The notes under the pieces were generated by a model. The model searched no databases, was not told the origin of the DNA, and saw only the letters and a list, made by a program, of their open reading frames with translations. A DNA stretch of 64,000 bases from Neptunicella marina (GTDB lineage Bacteria > Pseudomonadota > Gammaproteobacteria > Enterobacterales > Alteromonadaceae), in NCBI RefSeq assembly GCF_014270035.1, contig NZ_JACNEP010000005.1, forward strand, positions 186,001 through 250,000, given 5' to 3'. The position numbers and the translations under genes are program-made. Positions 39,126 through 48,228 of the stretch are shown here, one piece after another; within the stretch, counting starts at the first letter, position 1; each line of letters opens with the position of its first letter.

Positions 39126-41822
39126 ATGAAAACGTTTAAAACTTCTATCGCGCTGGCATGTATCGCAGCCTTGTACGGCGCCCCCGCTTTAGCCCAACAG
39201 CAAACCGGCGGTTTACAAGGTGTATTAAGCGATCCTTCACATCAAACTTATTTCGAAGGCGCACAGATTAAAATCAAAGAGCTGAATCAAAGCACCGTGT
39301 CACGTCGCGATGGTTCATTCCGCTTCTCACAGTTACCAGAGGGCGACTACACCCTGTTAGTACAGTATCTGGGTGCGCCGGAAATGAGTATCCCGGTAAC
39401 CATTAGCGCCGGTAAAATTATCAGTAAAGACGTATTGTTAGACGTTGCCAGTACCGAGCTGGAAAATATTGTGGTTTTTGGGCAACGCGCCGGGCAAGCA
39501 AGCGCTATCAACCAGCAACGCGTGTCAGAACAAATTAAATCAATTGTGTCGGCTGACGCCATTGGTCAGTTCCCCGATCAAAATGCTGCAGAGGCCTTGC
39601 AGCGTTTACCTGGTTTATCGATTGAGCGTGATCAGGGCGAAGGCCGTTTTGTGGGTATTCGTGGTATCGACCCTAACCTCAACAACGTCACCATTAATGG
39701 TGTGAACGTACCATCGCCGGAAGCCGGCGTGCGTTCTGTTGCGCTGGATGTTATTCCCTCAGAACTGATTCAGGCTCTGGAAGTATCAAAGTCGGTTAGT
39801 GCTGATATGGACGCCGATGCCATTGGTGGCTCCATCGAAGTAAAAAGTGTCAGCGCGTTTGATAAAAGCGACACCACTGCCAGCGTAACACTGCAAAGCA
39901 GCTATAACGATTTGCGTGGTGAAATCAGCCCTAAAATGTCGGCCAGTATGACCAAAGTATTTAATGATGATTTTGGTGTGGCAGCGGCCATTTCGTACTT
40001 TGATCGCGATTTTGGCTCGGACAATATTGAATCCAATGGTGATGACGAAATCGAACAGCGTTATTACACGATCAACCGTGAGCGCATTGGTGCAGCGGTT
40101 AACTTCGATTATCGCCCTGACTTTAACAACCAGTATTATTTACGCACTTTGTACAGCAAATTCGCGGATGATGAATACCGTCAGGCCAATACCTTTACCT
40201 TTGACGGTGATGACTCTGAAATCGAACGTGGCAGCAAAGACAGATATGAAAGCCAGCAGATTTTATCGGTAACCGCCGGTGCCGAACACCAGCGTGGTAA
40301 CTGGACTATTGATTACCAGCTGGCTTACTCAAAAGCCGATGAAGATGAGCCCGATTCTTTGTATTACACCTTTGTAGGTGAAGGCATGGCGATTGATTCC
40401 TCTATGCAGGGCCAGATCCCACAAATTACTCAGGATACCGCTGCCACTCAATTACAAAACTACGAACTGGATGAAATCAGTTTCGAGGATAACTATTCAA
40501 AAGATACAGAAACCAGTTTTAAAACCGATATTAGTCGTCAGTTTGACTGGGCAGGCACTCCAGTTGAACTGAAATTTGGTGGCAAATACCGCTCAAGAGA
40601 AAAACAAACCGATGCCAATATCTTTATTTACGATGGTGATTTTGACGATATTGCCGCCGGAGATTTCGCTGCAGACACGCCTGACTGGGGACTGGGTGAT
40701 TTTGGTCAGGGTTTAAACCGAGGCGTTATGCGCGACTATTTTAATCAGCATCGCAGCGCATTAGAGCTGGCCGAACTCGACTCAGAGTTAGAATCTAACG
40801 GCGCGTCTTATGTGAACAAGGAAGACATTACAGCCTTGTATCTGATGGGTAAATTTGAATTCGACAAACTGCATATCGTTGCTGGTTTACGTTATGAAGA
40901 TACTGACTTCAGCACCCAGGGTATGCGTGTAGAGTTGATTGAAAACGAACAAACCGATACCGAAGACGTCGTTAATACCGACTGGTCTGCAAAGCGCAGT
41001 TACGATTATTTGCTACCAAGTTTTTCTGCACGTTATGAATTCAGCGATAAACTGATAGGTCGTTTTGCCTACAGCGAAACCATTTCACGTCCTAAATTCG
41101 AGGATGTAGCAGCCTTCCAGATTATTGAATCAAAAACCGAAGAAGATGATGGCGAGTTTGTAACCGAACGTGAAGCCGAAGTGGGTAACCCACAGCTAAA
41201 ACCCTACGAGTCAAACAACATTGATATCTCACTGGAATATTATCCTGGCGATATCGGCGTATTGTCGGCGGGTTATTTCTACAAAGACATTAAGAACTTC
41301 GTCATTTTTGCAGATGTTGCAGGCAGCAGCGACTGGCAGGGCTACGACGAAGTGATTCAGGCGCAAAATGGTGAAGATGCCAAAGTCATCGGTGTGGAAT
41401 TGTCATGGGTAAAAACCTTCGAAAATGGGTTATTGCTGAGCGCCAACACCACCCTATCCAGTTCAGATGCCACTACGTTACTGGATGGCGAAGAATACAA
41501 AACGTCATTACCCAACCAGTCAGACAAAGTCGGCAATTTAACCATAGGTTACGAGAGCAACCTGCTAAGCCTGCGTTTAAGCATGTCGTATAAAAGTGAA
41601 AACTTAGAGGAAATCGACGGCGATTTAATTCGCATGGAACAATCGCATCAGCAACTCGACTTTATGGGCAAATACTTCGTCAATAACAACGTTTATCTGT
41701 ACCTGAACGCGGTTAATCTGAATAACGAACCCTATTATCACTATTTCGATAACCCCAGCATTAACGCTCAATACGAAGAATATGGTCGCACCATTGAGCT
41801 GGGCATTAACTGGCAATTATAA
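39126..41822 (+). CDS. TonB-dependent outer-membrane receptor, probably phytate- or phosphate-ester-related
   Basis: The 898-residue protein has a signal peptide (cleaved near PALA, about residue 24), an N-terminal carboxypeptidase-regulatory-like domain (about 28-105, GGLQGVLSDPSHQ to ITISAGKI), a TonB plug with DAIGQFPDQNAAEALQRLPG and RGIDPNLNNVTINGVNVPSP, and a long beta-barrel ending in the aromatic-terminal ELGINWQL. The motifs fit the TonB-dependent receptor subgroup common in Xanthomonas, Caulobacter and Alteromonadales. I chose the ATG at 39126 because GAGAG precedes it and a proper signal peptide follows; a start at 39099 would add nine polar residues. The downstream phytase gene and the Pho box suggest uptake of phytate products; the ligand itself is inference. 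Confidence 0.93.
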   Translation: MKTFKTSIALACIAALYGAPALAQQQTGGLQGVLSDPSHQTYFEGAQIKIKELNQSTVSRRDGSFRFSQLPEGDYTLLVQYLGAPEMSIPVTISAGKIISKDVLLDVASTELENIVVFGQRAGQASAINQQRVSEQIKSIVSADAIGQFPDQNAAEALQRLPGLSIERDQGEGRFVGIRGIDPNLNNVTINGVNVPSPEAGVRSVALDVIPSELIQALEVSKSVSADMDADAIGGSIEVKSVSAFDKSDTTASVTLQSSYNDLRGEISPKMSASMTKVFNDDFGVAAAISYFDRDFGSDNIESNGDDEIEQRYYTINRERIGAAVNFDYRPDFNNQYYLRTLYSKFADDEYRQANTFTFDGDDSEIERGSKDRYESQQILSVTAGAEHQRGNWTIDYQLAYSKADEDEPDSLYYTFVGEGMAIDSSMQGQIPQITQDTAATQLQNYELDEISFEDNYSKDTETSFKTDISRQFDWAGTPVELKFGGKYRSREKQTDANIFIYDGDFDDIAAGDFAADTPDWGLGDFGQGLNRGVMRDYFNQHRSALELAELDSELESNGASYVNKEDITALYLMGKFEFDKLHIVAGLRYEDTDFSTQGMRVELIENEQTDTEDVVNTDWSAKRSYDYLLPSFSARYEFSDKLIGRFAYSETISRPKFEDVAAFQIIESKTEEDDGEFVTEREAEVGNPQLKPYESNNIDISLEYYPGDIGVLSAGYFYKDIKNFVIFADVAGSSDWQGYDEVIQAQNGEDAKVIGVELSWVKTFENGLLLSANTTLSSSDATTLLDGEEYKTSLPNQSDKVGNLTIGYESNLLSLRLSMSYKSENLEEIDGDLIRMEQSHQQLDFMGKYFVNNNVYLYLNAVNLNNEPYYHYFDNPSINAQYEEYGRTIELGINWQL

Positions 41823-41835
41823 GTAAACGGCTTTA

Positions 41836-41854
41836 AGGCCAGCCTCGCTGGCCT
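41836..41854 (+). other. Hairpin between the receptor and phytase genes
   Basis: A perfect 8-base stem AGGCCAGC / GCTGGCCT with a CTC loop lies 13 bases after the receptor stop and is followed by TGTAATTTTTA. It may attenuate transcription into the phytase gene or protect the upstream mRNA end. Confidence 0.5.
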
Positions 41855-41867
41855 GTAATTTTTATGA

Positions 41868-41902
41868 CAACGGGTGAACCCTGTTTCAAGGTTAGCCCGT
41901 TG
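41868..41902 (+). other. Second hairpin, abutting the phytase ribosome-binding site
   Basis: The arms CAACGGG (41868-41874) and CCCGTTG (41896-41902), with inner AACC / GGTT pairs, form a two-part stem. The last G of the stem belongs to the GGGAG Shine-Dalgarno at 41902-41906, so folding could limit ribosome access to the phytase gene. Confidence 0.45.
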
Positions 41903-41917
41903 GGAGCAAGACTTTTT

Positions 41918-43849
41918 ATGAAACACATCACATCAATTTTAGCGTTGCTGGTTTTATCTGTAAGTGGCTGTGCAAACACCACTCAGACCAATCAGGCACC
42001 GCAAACAATTCAGCTTAACACGTTACCCATGCTAATGGGCACATGGCGACAAGCCCCCCCCATCGAACATAATCATCAGCTGTACTGGTTAACTGCCAGC
42101 GAGCAAAGTGGCCTGCAAGTGTGGGATCAAACAGGCACATTACTCGGGCAGTTTGCAGGTAACACCGAAAACAGCGACATACGTGTACTGGCTAATCAAC
42201 ATTATGTCATTAGCACAGTTGAGCGCGAATCCGGCGACACCCTGTTGTTAGAGCTTGCCTTGCCACAAGGCGAATTAACCCTGGTAAAACGCATCCGTAA
42301 TCCACTCGCTGAAGTTGAAGCCTTATGTTTGTATCAGGATCAACAACACAATATTCAACTGTTCAGTGTCGATACGCTGGGTGATGTACAACAACGCGTG
42401 GTGTTTAACCAGCAACAGCAGCAATTTACTGATGTGGCAGTACGCCATTTTATTGGAGCCCCCAATATACAAAGCTGCGTGGCAGACGATAACCAACAAA
42501 CACTGTATCTGGTGGAAGAAAATATCGGAGTATGGCAATACTCAGCCAACCCGGAACGTGATGCCAGTCGTACTTTAATCAGCGCAGTTTCGCCTTTTGG
42601 CAACATAAAAGGTGAAGTAAAACATGCCAATTTGTTAGCTAATGGCAACTTATTGATTAGTGCGCCTGAACATAACCAGCTTTGGCTTATCAATCCCACA
42701 AATCCAGACGCTGCCAAAGCCTATTCTTTTGTTTTACCTGATGGCTCAACGCCTAAAATCGAAAATGCAGTCACCACTGCATTAAATGGCAAGTTACTCG
42801 CAGGTGTATATGACGATGAAACGGGCAATAGTTATCAGGCAAATATCCCGTTAAATCCAATTAAGAACAATAGTTCTAAAACAAAAAATGCTGTGTTTTT
42901 AGCTGATAAACAAACAACCCCAGTTTCACGCTTCGGCGATGCGGCAGATGATCCGGCAATCTGGATCAACAAACACAACACCCAGCAAAGTCTGATTTTA
43001 GGCACCAACAAAAAACAAGGTTTAATGGTTTACAACCTTGCCGGCGAGCTTAAGCAATCGCTGGATATTGGCCGGGTTAATAATGTGGATGTGCGTTATG
43101 GCGTAAGCGTCAATGGCCAGCTAATGGATATCGCCACGGCCAGCAATCGTAGTAATCAACATATCAGTATTTTTAGCATTAACCCGCAAACCGCACAGGT
43201 GGCTTTACTTAGCGAAATTGCCACGGATTTAAGCGATATTTATGGTTTGTGCATGTACCAAAGTCAGCAGCAAACATATGTTTTTGTTAATGATACCAAT
43301 GGCCGTTATCAGCAATATCAACTTGATTTAAATAAGAAAATCACAGCTAAAAAGGTGCGAGAGTTCTCGTTGCCGAGTCAGCCGGAAGGTTGTGTGGCAG
43401 ATGATCAACATCAACTGTTATACATGGGTGAGGAAGCCATGGGTATCTGGCAAATCAATGCAGAACCTGTACAAACAGATCCACAGCTCATCATTAAAAC
43501 CAATGACACCTTTGTGGCGGATGTAGAGGGACTGGGGATCTATCTGCTGGACGGCCAACGCTATTTAATCGCCTCCAGCCAGGGTAATGACAGCTACGCT
43601 GTGTTTGCACTGGATAAAAACAACCAACATATAGGCAGTTTTACCATTGAGGCCAATATTGCAGCCGGTATCGATGGCACATCAGAAACCGATGGGCTGG
43701 ATATTACCTCCATCGCTATCGGTAGTCATTATCCTGATGGTTTATTAGTGGTACAGGATGGGCGCAATGTAATGCCAACCCAGCCACAAAACTTTAAGCT
43801 GATTAACGCCACTCAGCTTAAGCAACAAATTCTGCACTGGTTAAAATAG
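41918..43849 (+). CDS. Tandem beta-propeller phytase, lipoprotein
   Basis: The product (643 residues) is a beta-propeller 3-phytase that would release phosphate from myo-inositol hexakisphosphate. Residues 1-18 form a lipoprotein signal with the lipobox VSGC, placing the enzyme in the periplasm or outer membrane. The C-terminal propeller (from about residue 335) has the calcium-site motif DDPAIW at 344-349, GTNKKQGLMVYNLAG, and DIYGLCMYQ; the N-terminal half is a divergent copy. The repeated CVADD and EExxGxWQ elements occur in both halves. I chose the ATG at 41918 for its GGGAG ribosome-binding site and the lipoprotein signal. It lies 95 bases behind the receptor gene and before a terminator, so they form one operon. 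Confidence 0.93.
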   Translation: MKHITSILALLVLSVSGCANTTQTNQAPQTIQLNTLPMLMGTWRQAPPIEHNHQLYWLTASEQSGLQVWDQTGTLLGQFAGNTENSDIRVLANQHYVISTVERESGDTLLLELALPQGELTLVKRIRNPLAEVEALCLYQDQQHNIQLFSVDTLGDVQQRVVFNQQQQQFTDVAVRHFIGAPNIQSCVADDNQQTLYLVEENIGVWQYSANPERDASRTLISAVSPFGNIKGEVKHANLLANGNLLISAPEHNQLWLINPTNPDAAKAYSFVLPDGSTPKIENAVTTALNGKLLAGVYDDETGNSYQANIPLNPIKNNSSKTKNAVFLADKQTTPVSRFGDAADDPAIWINKHNTQQSLILGTNKKQGLMVYNLAGELKQSLDIGRVNNVDVRYGVSVNGQLMDIATASNRSNQHISIFSINPQTAQVALLSEIATDLSDIYGLCMYQSQQQTYVFVNDTNGRYQQYQLDLNKKITAKKVREFSLPSQPEGCVADDQHQLLYMGEEAMGIWQINAEPVQTDPQLIIKTNDTFVADVEGLGIYLLDGQRYLIASSQGNDSYAVFALDKNNQHIGSFTIEANIAAGIDGTSETDGLDITSIAIGSHYPDGLLVVQDGRNVMPTQPQNFKLINATQLKQQILHWLK

Positions 43850-43880
43850 TCCCAATTAGGTTCATTAACGCTCAATTGTC

Positions 43881-43915
43881 GTCCAGCGGTAAATTCAGAC
43901 CGCTGGACTTGTTTT
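43881..43915 (+). terminator. Intrinsic terminator after the phytase gene
   Basis: A perfect 9-base stem GTCCAGCGG / CCGCTGGAC with a 10-base loop is followed by TTGTTTT. Confidence 0.8.
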
Positions 43916-44018
43916 GCATGTGATAAGATAAATCCTTGTTTTAAGATAATCTCATCTAAAAAATCAAAATAATCAGCTTGTTGCTTAACGCTGTTTTCGT
44001 AAGTATCAGGAGTCCACC

Positions 44019-45743
44019 TTGCTAAAATCAGTTTGTCTTAGTCTTATATCACTGGCACTTGTCAGTTGCGCTTCCACTGAGACCACGCTTTCCATGCCCT
44101 TTTCTTCCGACATAAAATCCAGTGCTTATACCATGAAAAGTGGTGGCATCGTGCCTCCTTCTCAGCAAGGGCTTAGCGTGAAGCATGCCGATTTGCACTT
44201 TGAAGTTGTGCCTGCCAGTAAAACGCTGATCGGCAAAAGTACATTAACACTGCACAGTGACACTCAGCGCAAAAACTTCTCATTTGATTTAGACCGTGTT
44301 TTCACAATCAAATCTGTTGCGGTAAACGGCAAGCCTGTCGATAAAGCAAATTATTCCAATCCCGAAGGCATGGTATTGGTAAACCAGCCGGTATCCGATG
44401 ACTTTACAGTCACCGTTGAATATCAGGGCATACCACGCGAAGCGGTTAAAGCCCCCTGGGATGGCGGTTTTGTGTGGAGCAAAACACCAGAAGGGGCGGA
44501 CTGGATAGCCACTGCCGACCAGGGCGAAGGCTGTGATTTATTCTGGCCTTGTATCGATCATCCATTTGGCGAGCCAGAGGTTGCAGATATTTATATCACA
44601 GTACCAGCGCCACTGATGGCGGTGTCTAATGGTGTGTTATTGGATCAACAGATCAGCGACACAAAAAATACTTACCACTGGCAAACCCACAACGTAAATA
44701 CTTACAGTGTGGCGCTCAACATTGGTCCTTTCGAAACACTGGAAGATACTTTCCACAGTGTTTACGGAAACGAATATCCAATTGTTTATTACCACTTACC
44801 CGGACATCCACAAAAAGCCAAAAAGCTGTTTGATGAAGTGCCGGTAATGCTTAACTTTTTTGAACGCGTGATTGGTCCCTATCCTTTCACTAACGAAAAA
44901 GCCGGATTTGTAGAAACCCCGCATTTAGGCATGGAACACCAAACTATCAATGCATATGGCAATCATTATCGTAAGGACGTGTATGGTTTTGACTGGTTAA
45001 TGCAACACGAATTTGCCCATGAATGGTTTGCCAACCAATTAACCGCTGATAACTCTGATCATCTGTGGCTGCAGGAAGGTCTGGGCTCTTATATGCAGCC
45101 ACTGTTTACCCAGTATCTGCAAGGCGACATGGCCTACAAAGCGCGATTATTTGAACAGCGCAAAGCACTGGATAATGACTTTCCGCTGGTACGCAATAAG
45201 CTGCTGGCAGTTGAGGAAGTATTTGAAAAAGATCAAGGCCCAGGTGGCGACGTTTACACTAAAGGTTCATTAATACTGCATAGCTTACGTCAGCTAATTG
45301 GCGATGAAGCGTTTTTCAAAACTATCCGCATCGCCACGTATGGCAGTGCGGATCCGCAACCGGGTAAATTCAAACCTGTGTTAAGCAATTCAGAAGCCTT
45401 TATCAGAATTGCCAATCAGGTGACCGGTCAGGATTTACGCTGGTTCTTCAATGTGTATCTATATTCAGCCAAATTACCTAAATTAAATGTTGAACGCACT
45501 GATGGTCAGGTAACACTGAGCTGGCAAGTACCAAATGGTCTGGACTTCCCTATGCCGCTGGAGGTACAAATCAACCAGACAGTGCACAAACTGGATATGC
45601 ACAAAATACAAACACTGCCAGTCAAACCTAAGGACGTGGTGATAATCGATCCGCAAAGCAAAGTCTTGCGTTACGATCAGGCAATTGATGATTATAAGGC
45701 GTTTAAAAGGGAACAAGCAGATAAAAAAGCTGATCAACAATAG
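44019..45743 (+). CDS. M1-family zinc aminopeptidase, lipoprotein
   Basis: The 574-residue protein has a lipoprotein signal ending in the lipobox LVSC (C17) and the gluzincin catalytic site HEFAH at residues 330-334 with the third ligand E353 in WLQEGLG, exactly 18 residues later. The exopeptidase motif, usually GAMEN, reads GMEH at 304-307, so peptide N-terminus recognition may differ from classical aminopeptidase N. It lacks the large C-terminal domain of PepN and is near the length of the short M1 group. The TTG start at 44019 follows an AGGAG at a six-base distance; no ATG precedes the signal. It is a separate unit with its own terminator. Confidence 0.9.
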   Translation: MLKSVCLSLISLALVSCASTETTLSMPFSSDIKSSAYTMKSGGIVPPSQQGLSVKHADLHFEVVPASKTLIGKSTLTLHSDTQRKNFSFDLDRVFTIKSVAVNGKPVDKANYSNPEGMVLVNQPVSDDFTVTVEYQGIPREAVKAPWDGGFVWSKTPEGADWIATADQGEGCDLFWPCIDHPFGEPEVADIYITVPAPLMAVSNGVLLDQQISDTKNTYHWQTHNVNTYSVALNIGPFETLEDTFHSVYGNEYPIVYYHLPGHPQKAKKLFDEVPVMLNFFERVIGPYPFTNEKAGFVETPHLGMEHQTINAYGNHYRKDVYGFDWLMQHEFAHEWFANQLTADNSDHLWLQEGLGSYMQPLFTQYLQGDMAYKARLFEQRKALDNDFPLVRNKLLAVEEVFEKDQGPGGDVYTKGSLILHSLRQLIGDEAFFKTIRIATYGSADPQPGKFKPVLSNSEAFIRIANQVTGQDLRWFFNVYLYSAKLPKLNVERTDGQVTLSWQVPNGLDFPMPLEVQINQTVHKLDMHKIQTLPVKPKDVVIIDPQSKVLRYDQAIDDYKAFKREQADKKADQQ

Positions 45744-45756
45744 TGTATCTATCAAG

Positions 45757-45780
45757 AAGCCAGCGTAACGCGGGCTTTTT
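45757..45780 (+). terminator. Intrinsic terminator after the M1 peptidase gene
   Basis: The stem AAGCC-A-GCG / CGC-G-GGCTT has one mismatch, a TAA loop and a following T run. It begins 14 bases after the stop. Confidence 0.75.
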
Positions 45781-45887
45781 ACATATAAACGCAGCTGTAG
45801 AAAACCGGGCAATATTGATCTAACAATATTGCCTGTACATCTGTGGGCACTTATTCTGAAATACGCTTGCTTATTAAGGAACACATT

Positions 45888-46355
45888 ATGGCTTACTGGC
45901 TTTTTAAATCGGAACCGGATGCGTTTAGTATTGATGATTTAGCAAATCGCCCGAACCAAACTGAGCCGTGGGATGGCATTCGCAACTATCAGGCACGTAA
46001 CTTTTTACGTGACGATGTTAAAGTCGGAGACCAGTTATTCTTCTACCATTCAAGCTGTAAAGATGTGGGTATTGTCGGGGTCGCAGAAGTCGTAAAAGCC
46101 GCCTATGCGGATGATTCGCAGTTTAATCCTGAATCAAAATACTACGACCCCAAATCCAGTCAGGATAACCCGCGCTGGGTAATGGTGGATGTGCAGTTTA
46201 AACAAAAATTCAAACGTATTTTGCCTCTGGCAAAAATCAAAGCCATGCCACAAATTACTGAGTTGGGATTAGTTAAAAAAGGTCACCGACTTTCGATTAT
46301 GCCGGTGACCGAATCAGAGTGGGACAGCCTGTATCAGGCCGCTAATGCGGGTTAA
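45888..46355 (+). CDS. EVE-domain protein
   Basis: The 155-residue protein consists of one EVE domain, a PUA-like fold that binds modified nucleobases or RNA. Conserved features are MAYWLFKSEPDAFSIDDL at the N-terminus, WDGIRNYQARNFL, FFYHSSCKDVGIVGVAEV and MPQITELGLVKKGHRLSIMPV. Most small bacterial EVE proteins are single-domain proteins of unknown role; some EVE domains read modified DNA in restriction systems, but no nuclease partner is present here. The ATG at 45888 has AAGGA at 45876-45880; the longer frame to 45843 lacks this. Its stop overlaps that of the facing DUF885 gene through a shared TTAA. Confidence 0.92.
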   Translation: MAYWLFKSEPDAFSIDDLANRPNQTEPWDGIRNYQARNFLRDDVKVGDQLFFYHSSCKDVGIVGVAEVVKAAYADDSQFNPESKYYDPKSSQDNPRWVMVDVQFKQKFKRILPLAKIKAMPQITELGLVKKGHRLSIMPVTESEWDSLYQAANAG

Positions 46356-48100
46356 TTGGATTTAGTCTGCGCAATAAAACGCTCAATTTGCTGTTCCAGC
46401 ACATTTAACGGCACCGAGCCATTGGCTAACACCGCATCGTGAAACGCACGTAAATCAAACTTGTTACCTAATTGCTGTTCAGCCTGTTTGCGTAACCGTT
46501 TAATGGTCAGCTCACCAATTTTGTATGACAGTGCCTGTGCTGGCCACGAAATGTAACGATCCACCTCAGTATTGATATTGTGTTCAGATAAGGCGGTATT
46601 GGCTAACATATAATCCACCGCCTGTTGCCGACTCCAGCCCATTAAATGCATACCGGTATCCACCACCAAACGACACGCCCGCCACATTTCATAGCTTAAA
46701 CGACCAAAATCATCGTAGGGGTTTTGATACATGCCCGCTTCTTTACCCAAATATTCTGCATATAACCCCCAACCCTCACCAAACGCTGAGATATAACCGT
46801 TACGGCGCACTTCGGGCAGGTCAGTCATTTCCTGTGATAAAGAAATTTGTAAATGGTGACCTGGCACCGCTTCGTGCATGGTTAATGCAGTTAAGGCATA
46901 TAAAGGGCGTTTATCCAGTGCATAGGTATTAACCCAGTAATATCCGGGTTCGTCGTCTTTAGCAGCAGGAATGTAACGCCCTGTGGTGTATTTAGGCGCA
47001 ATGCTGTCTGGCACCGGCACCACACCATAAGGACGACGCGGTAATTTACCAAATAGTGATGGCAGTTTGGCATCCAAAGTTTTGGCAATGACCGCCGCTT
47101 TGGCCATTAACTCATCCGCGGTTTTGGCGTAAAAGCGCGGATCGGTGCGTAAGTAGTGGATAAAATCAGCTAAGTCACCGTCAAATTGTAATTTATCGAT
47201 AATCGCCTGCATCTCTCCTCGAATGCGTTTCACTTCACTTAAACCGAGCTGATGAATTTGTGCTGGTGTCATCGCAGTAGTGGTATAAAACGCCGTGCGA
47301 TTTTGATAGAAGGCTTCGCCGTCAGGCCAGTCTTTGGCGGCAATCGAATCACGTGCCGCAGGAATATAGTCCCGACGTAAAAAATCGTAATAGTTTTGAT
47401 AAGCGACAAATACCTTATTTTGGATGACGTCCCGTGCCTGTTTTTGCAATTTTTGCACTGTGGTTTTATCAAAGCTTTTTGCATCGAATTGCGCAAAAGG
47501 GCGGTAATACACACTTTGCTCAGGCGTGGCCGTAATAAAGGCTTTTACGCCCTTTTCATAATCTTTTAATACCGCTTTAGGTTGGGTTAACCCCACTTGC
47601 ATGCCTTGTTGCATCCAGTGAATTTGCTGACTAAACCAGTCAGGAAACTGGCTAAGTCTGCTTAGGTAATTTTGATAATCTGCGACGTTTTTAAAGCGCG
47701 TACTTTGCGGTAAAAATGCCAGTGAGCTGTGAAATCCTGACTCTGATGTCAGCGGCATATAATGCGCGTGGTAACGATATTCATCGATGGCATTTTGCAG
47801 TTCGCGCAATTGAAAAGCTTTATTGATTTGTTGCTGTTGCGATAAATCAGCATCAGAAAATTTATTTAACTCAGCCACAAATGCCTGACGTTGCTGATTG
47901 TTTTTCGCTAATCCGCTGGCTGAGATATCCGGCAATAGCGCATCATACTGATGTTGACCGTAACTGGTGGCATTAATCGGATTAGCCACCAATTCAAATT
48001 GCCAGATTTGTTGCAGAAGCTCACTTAGATTTTGTGACGGGTTTGCTTGCACTGACACACAACACCACATCAATACAAAACCAATTACTCGTTTCATCAT
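46352..48100 (-). CDS. Exported DUF885 metallopeptidase-like protein
   Basis: The 582-residue protein belongs to the DUF885 family, which resembles M32-type metallopeptidases. It has an N-terminal signal peptide (about residues 1-19) and the motif LTMHEAVPGHHLQISL, the HExxxGHH-type zinc site of this family, with a likely third ligand in SAFGEGWGLYAEYLG, 40 residues later. The C-terminal NTEVDRYISWPAQALSYKIG is the usual family segment. The exact substrate is unknown; a peptidase of the periplasm is likely. The ATG follows a leader without a strong Shine-Dalgarno. It diverges from the ADP-ribosylglycohydrolase gene and faces the EVE gene. Confidence 0.88.
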   Translation of the reverse strand: MMKRVIGFVLMWCCVSVQANPSQNLSELLQQIWQFELVANPINATSYGQHQYDALLPDISASGLAKNNQQRQAFVAELNKFSDADLSQQQQINKAFQLRELQNAIDEYRYHAHYMPLTSESGFHSSLAFLPQSTRFKNVADYQNYLSRLSQFPDWFSQQIHWMQQGMQVGLTQPKAVLKDYEKGVKAFITATPEQSVYYRPFAQFDAKSFDKTTVQKLQKQARDVIQNKVFVAYQNYYDFLRRDYIPAARDSIAAKDWPDGEAFYQNRTAFYTTTAMTPAQIHQLGLSEVKRIRGEMQAIIDKLQFDGDLADFIHYLRTDPRFYAKTADELMAKAAVIAKTLDAKLPSLFGKLPRRPYGVVPVPDSIAPKYTTGRYIPAAKDDEPGYYWVNTYALDKRPLYALTALTMHEAVPGHHLQISLSQEMTDLPEVRRNGYISAFGEGWGLYAEYLGKEAGMYQNPYDDFGRLSYEMWRACRLVVDTGMHLMGWSRQQAVDYMLANTALSEHNINTEVDRYISWPAQALSYKIGELTIKRLRKQAEQQLGNKFDLRAFHDAVLANGSVPLNVLEQQIERFIAQTKSN

Positions 48101-48228
48101 ATTTTAAAACTTGATTTTACATTTACTGTTAAGGCCATCATAACATCTTATTTTAGAACTTTAGTTCTTGTACATGCCACCTGTAGTTCGTAGAGTTAGG
48201 CAAACTCGCCAAATAAAGGATATGTGTT

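Noticed and set aside
45888-46355. EVE-domain gene as part of a modification-dependent defence system.
   Set aside because: It is a small single-domain protein with no nuclease or helicase partner nearby, the usual housekeeping-like form.
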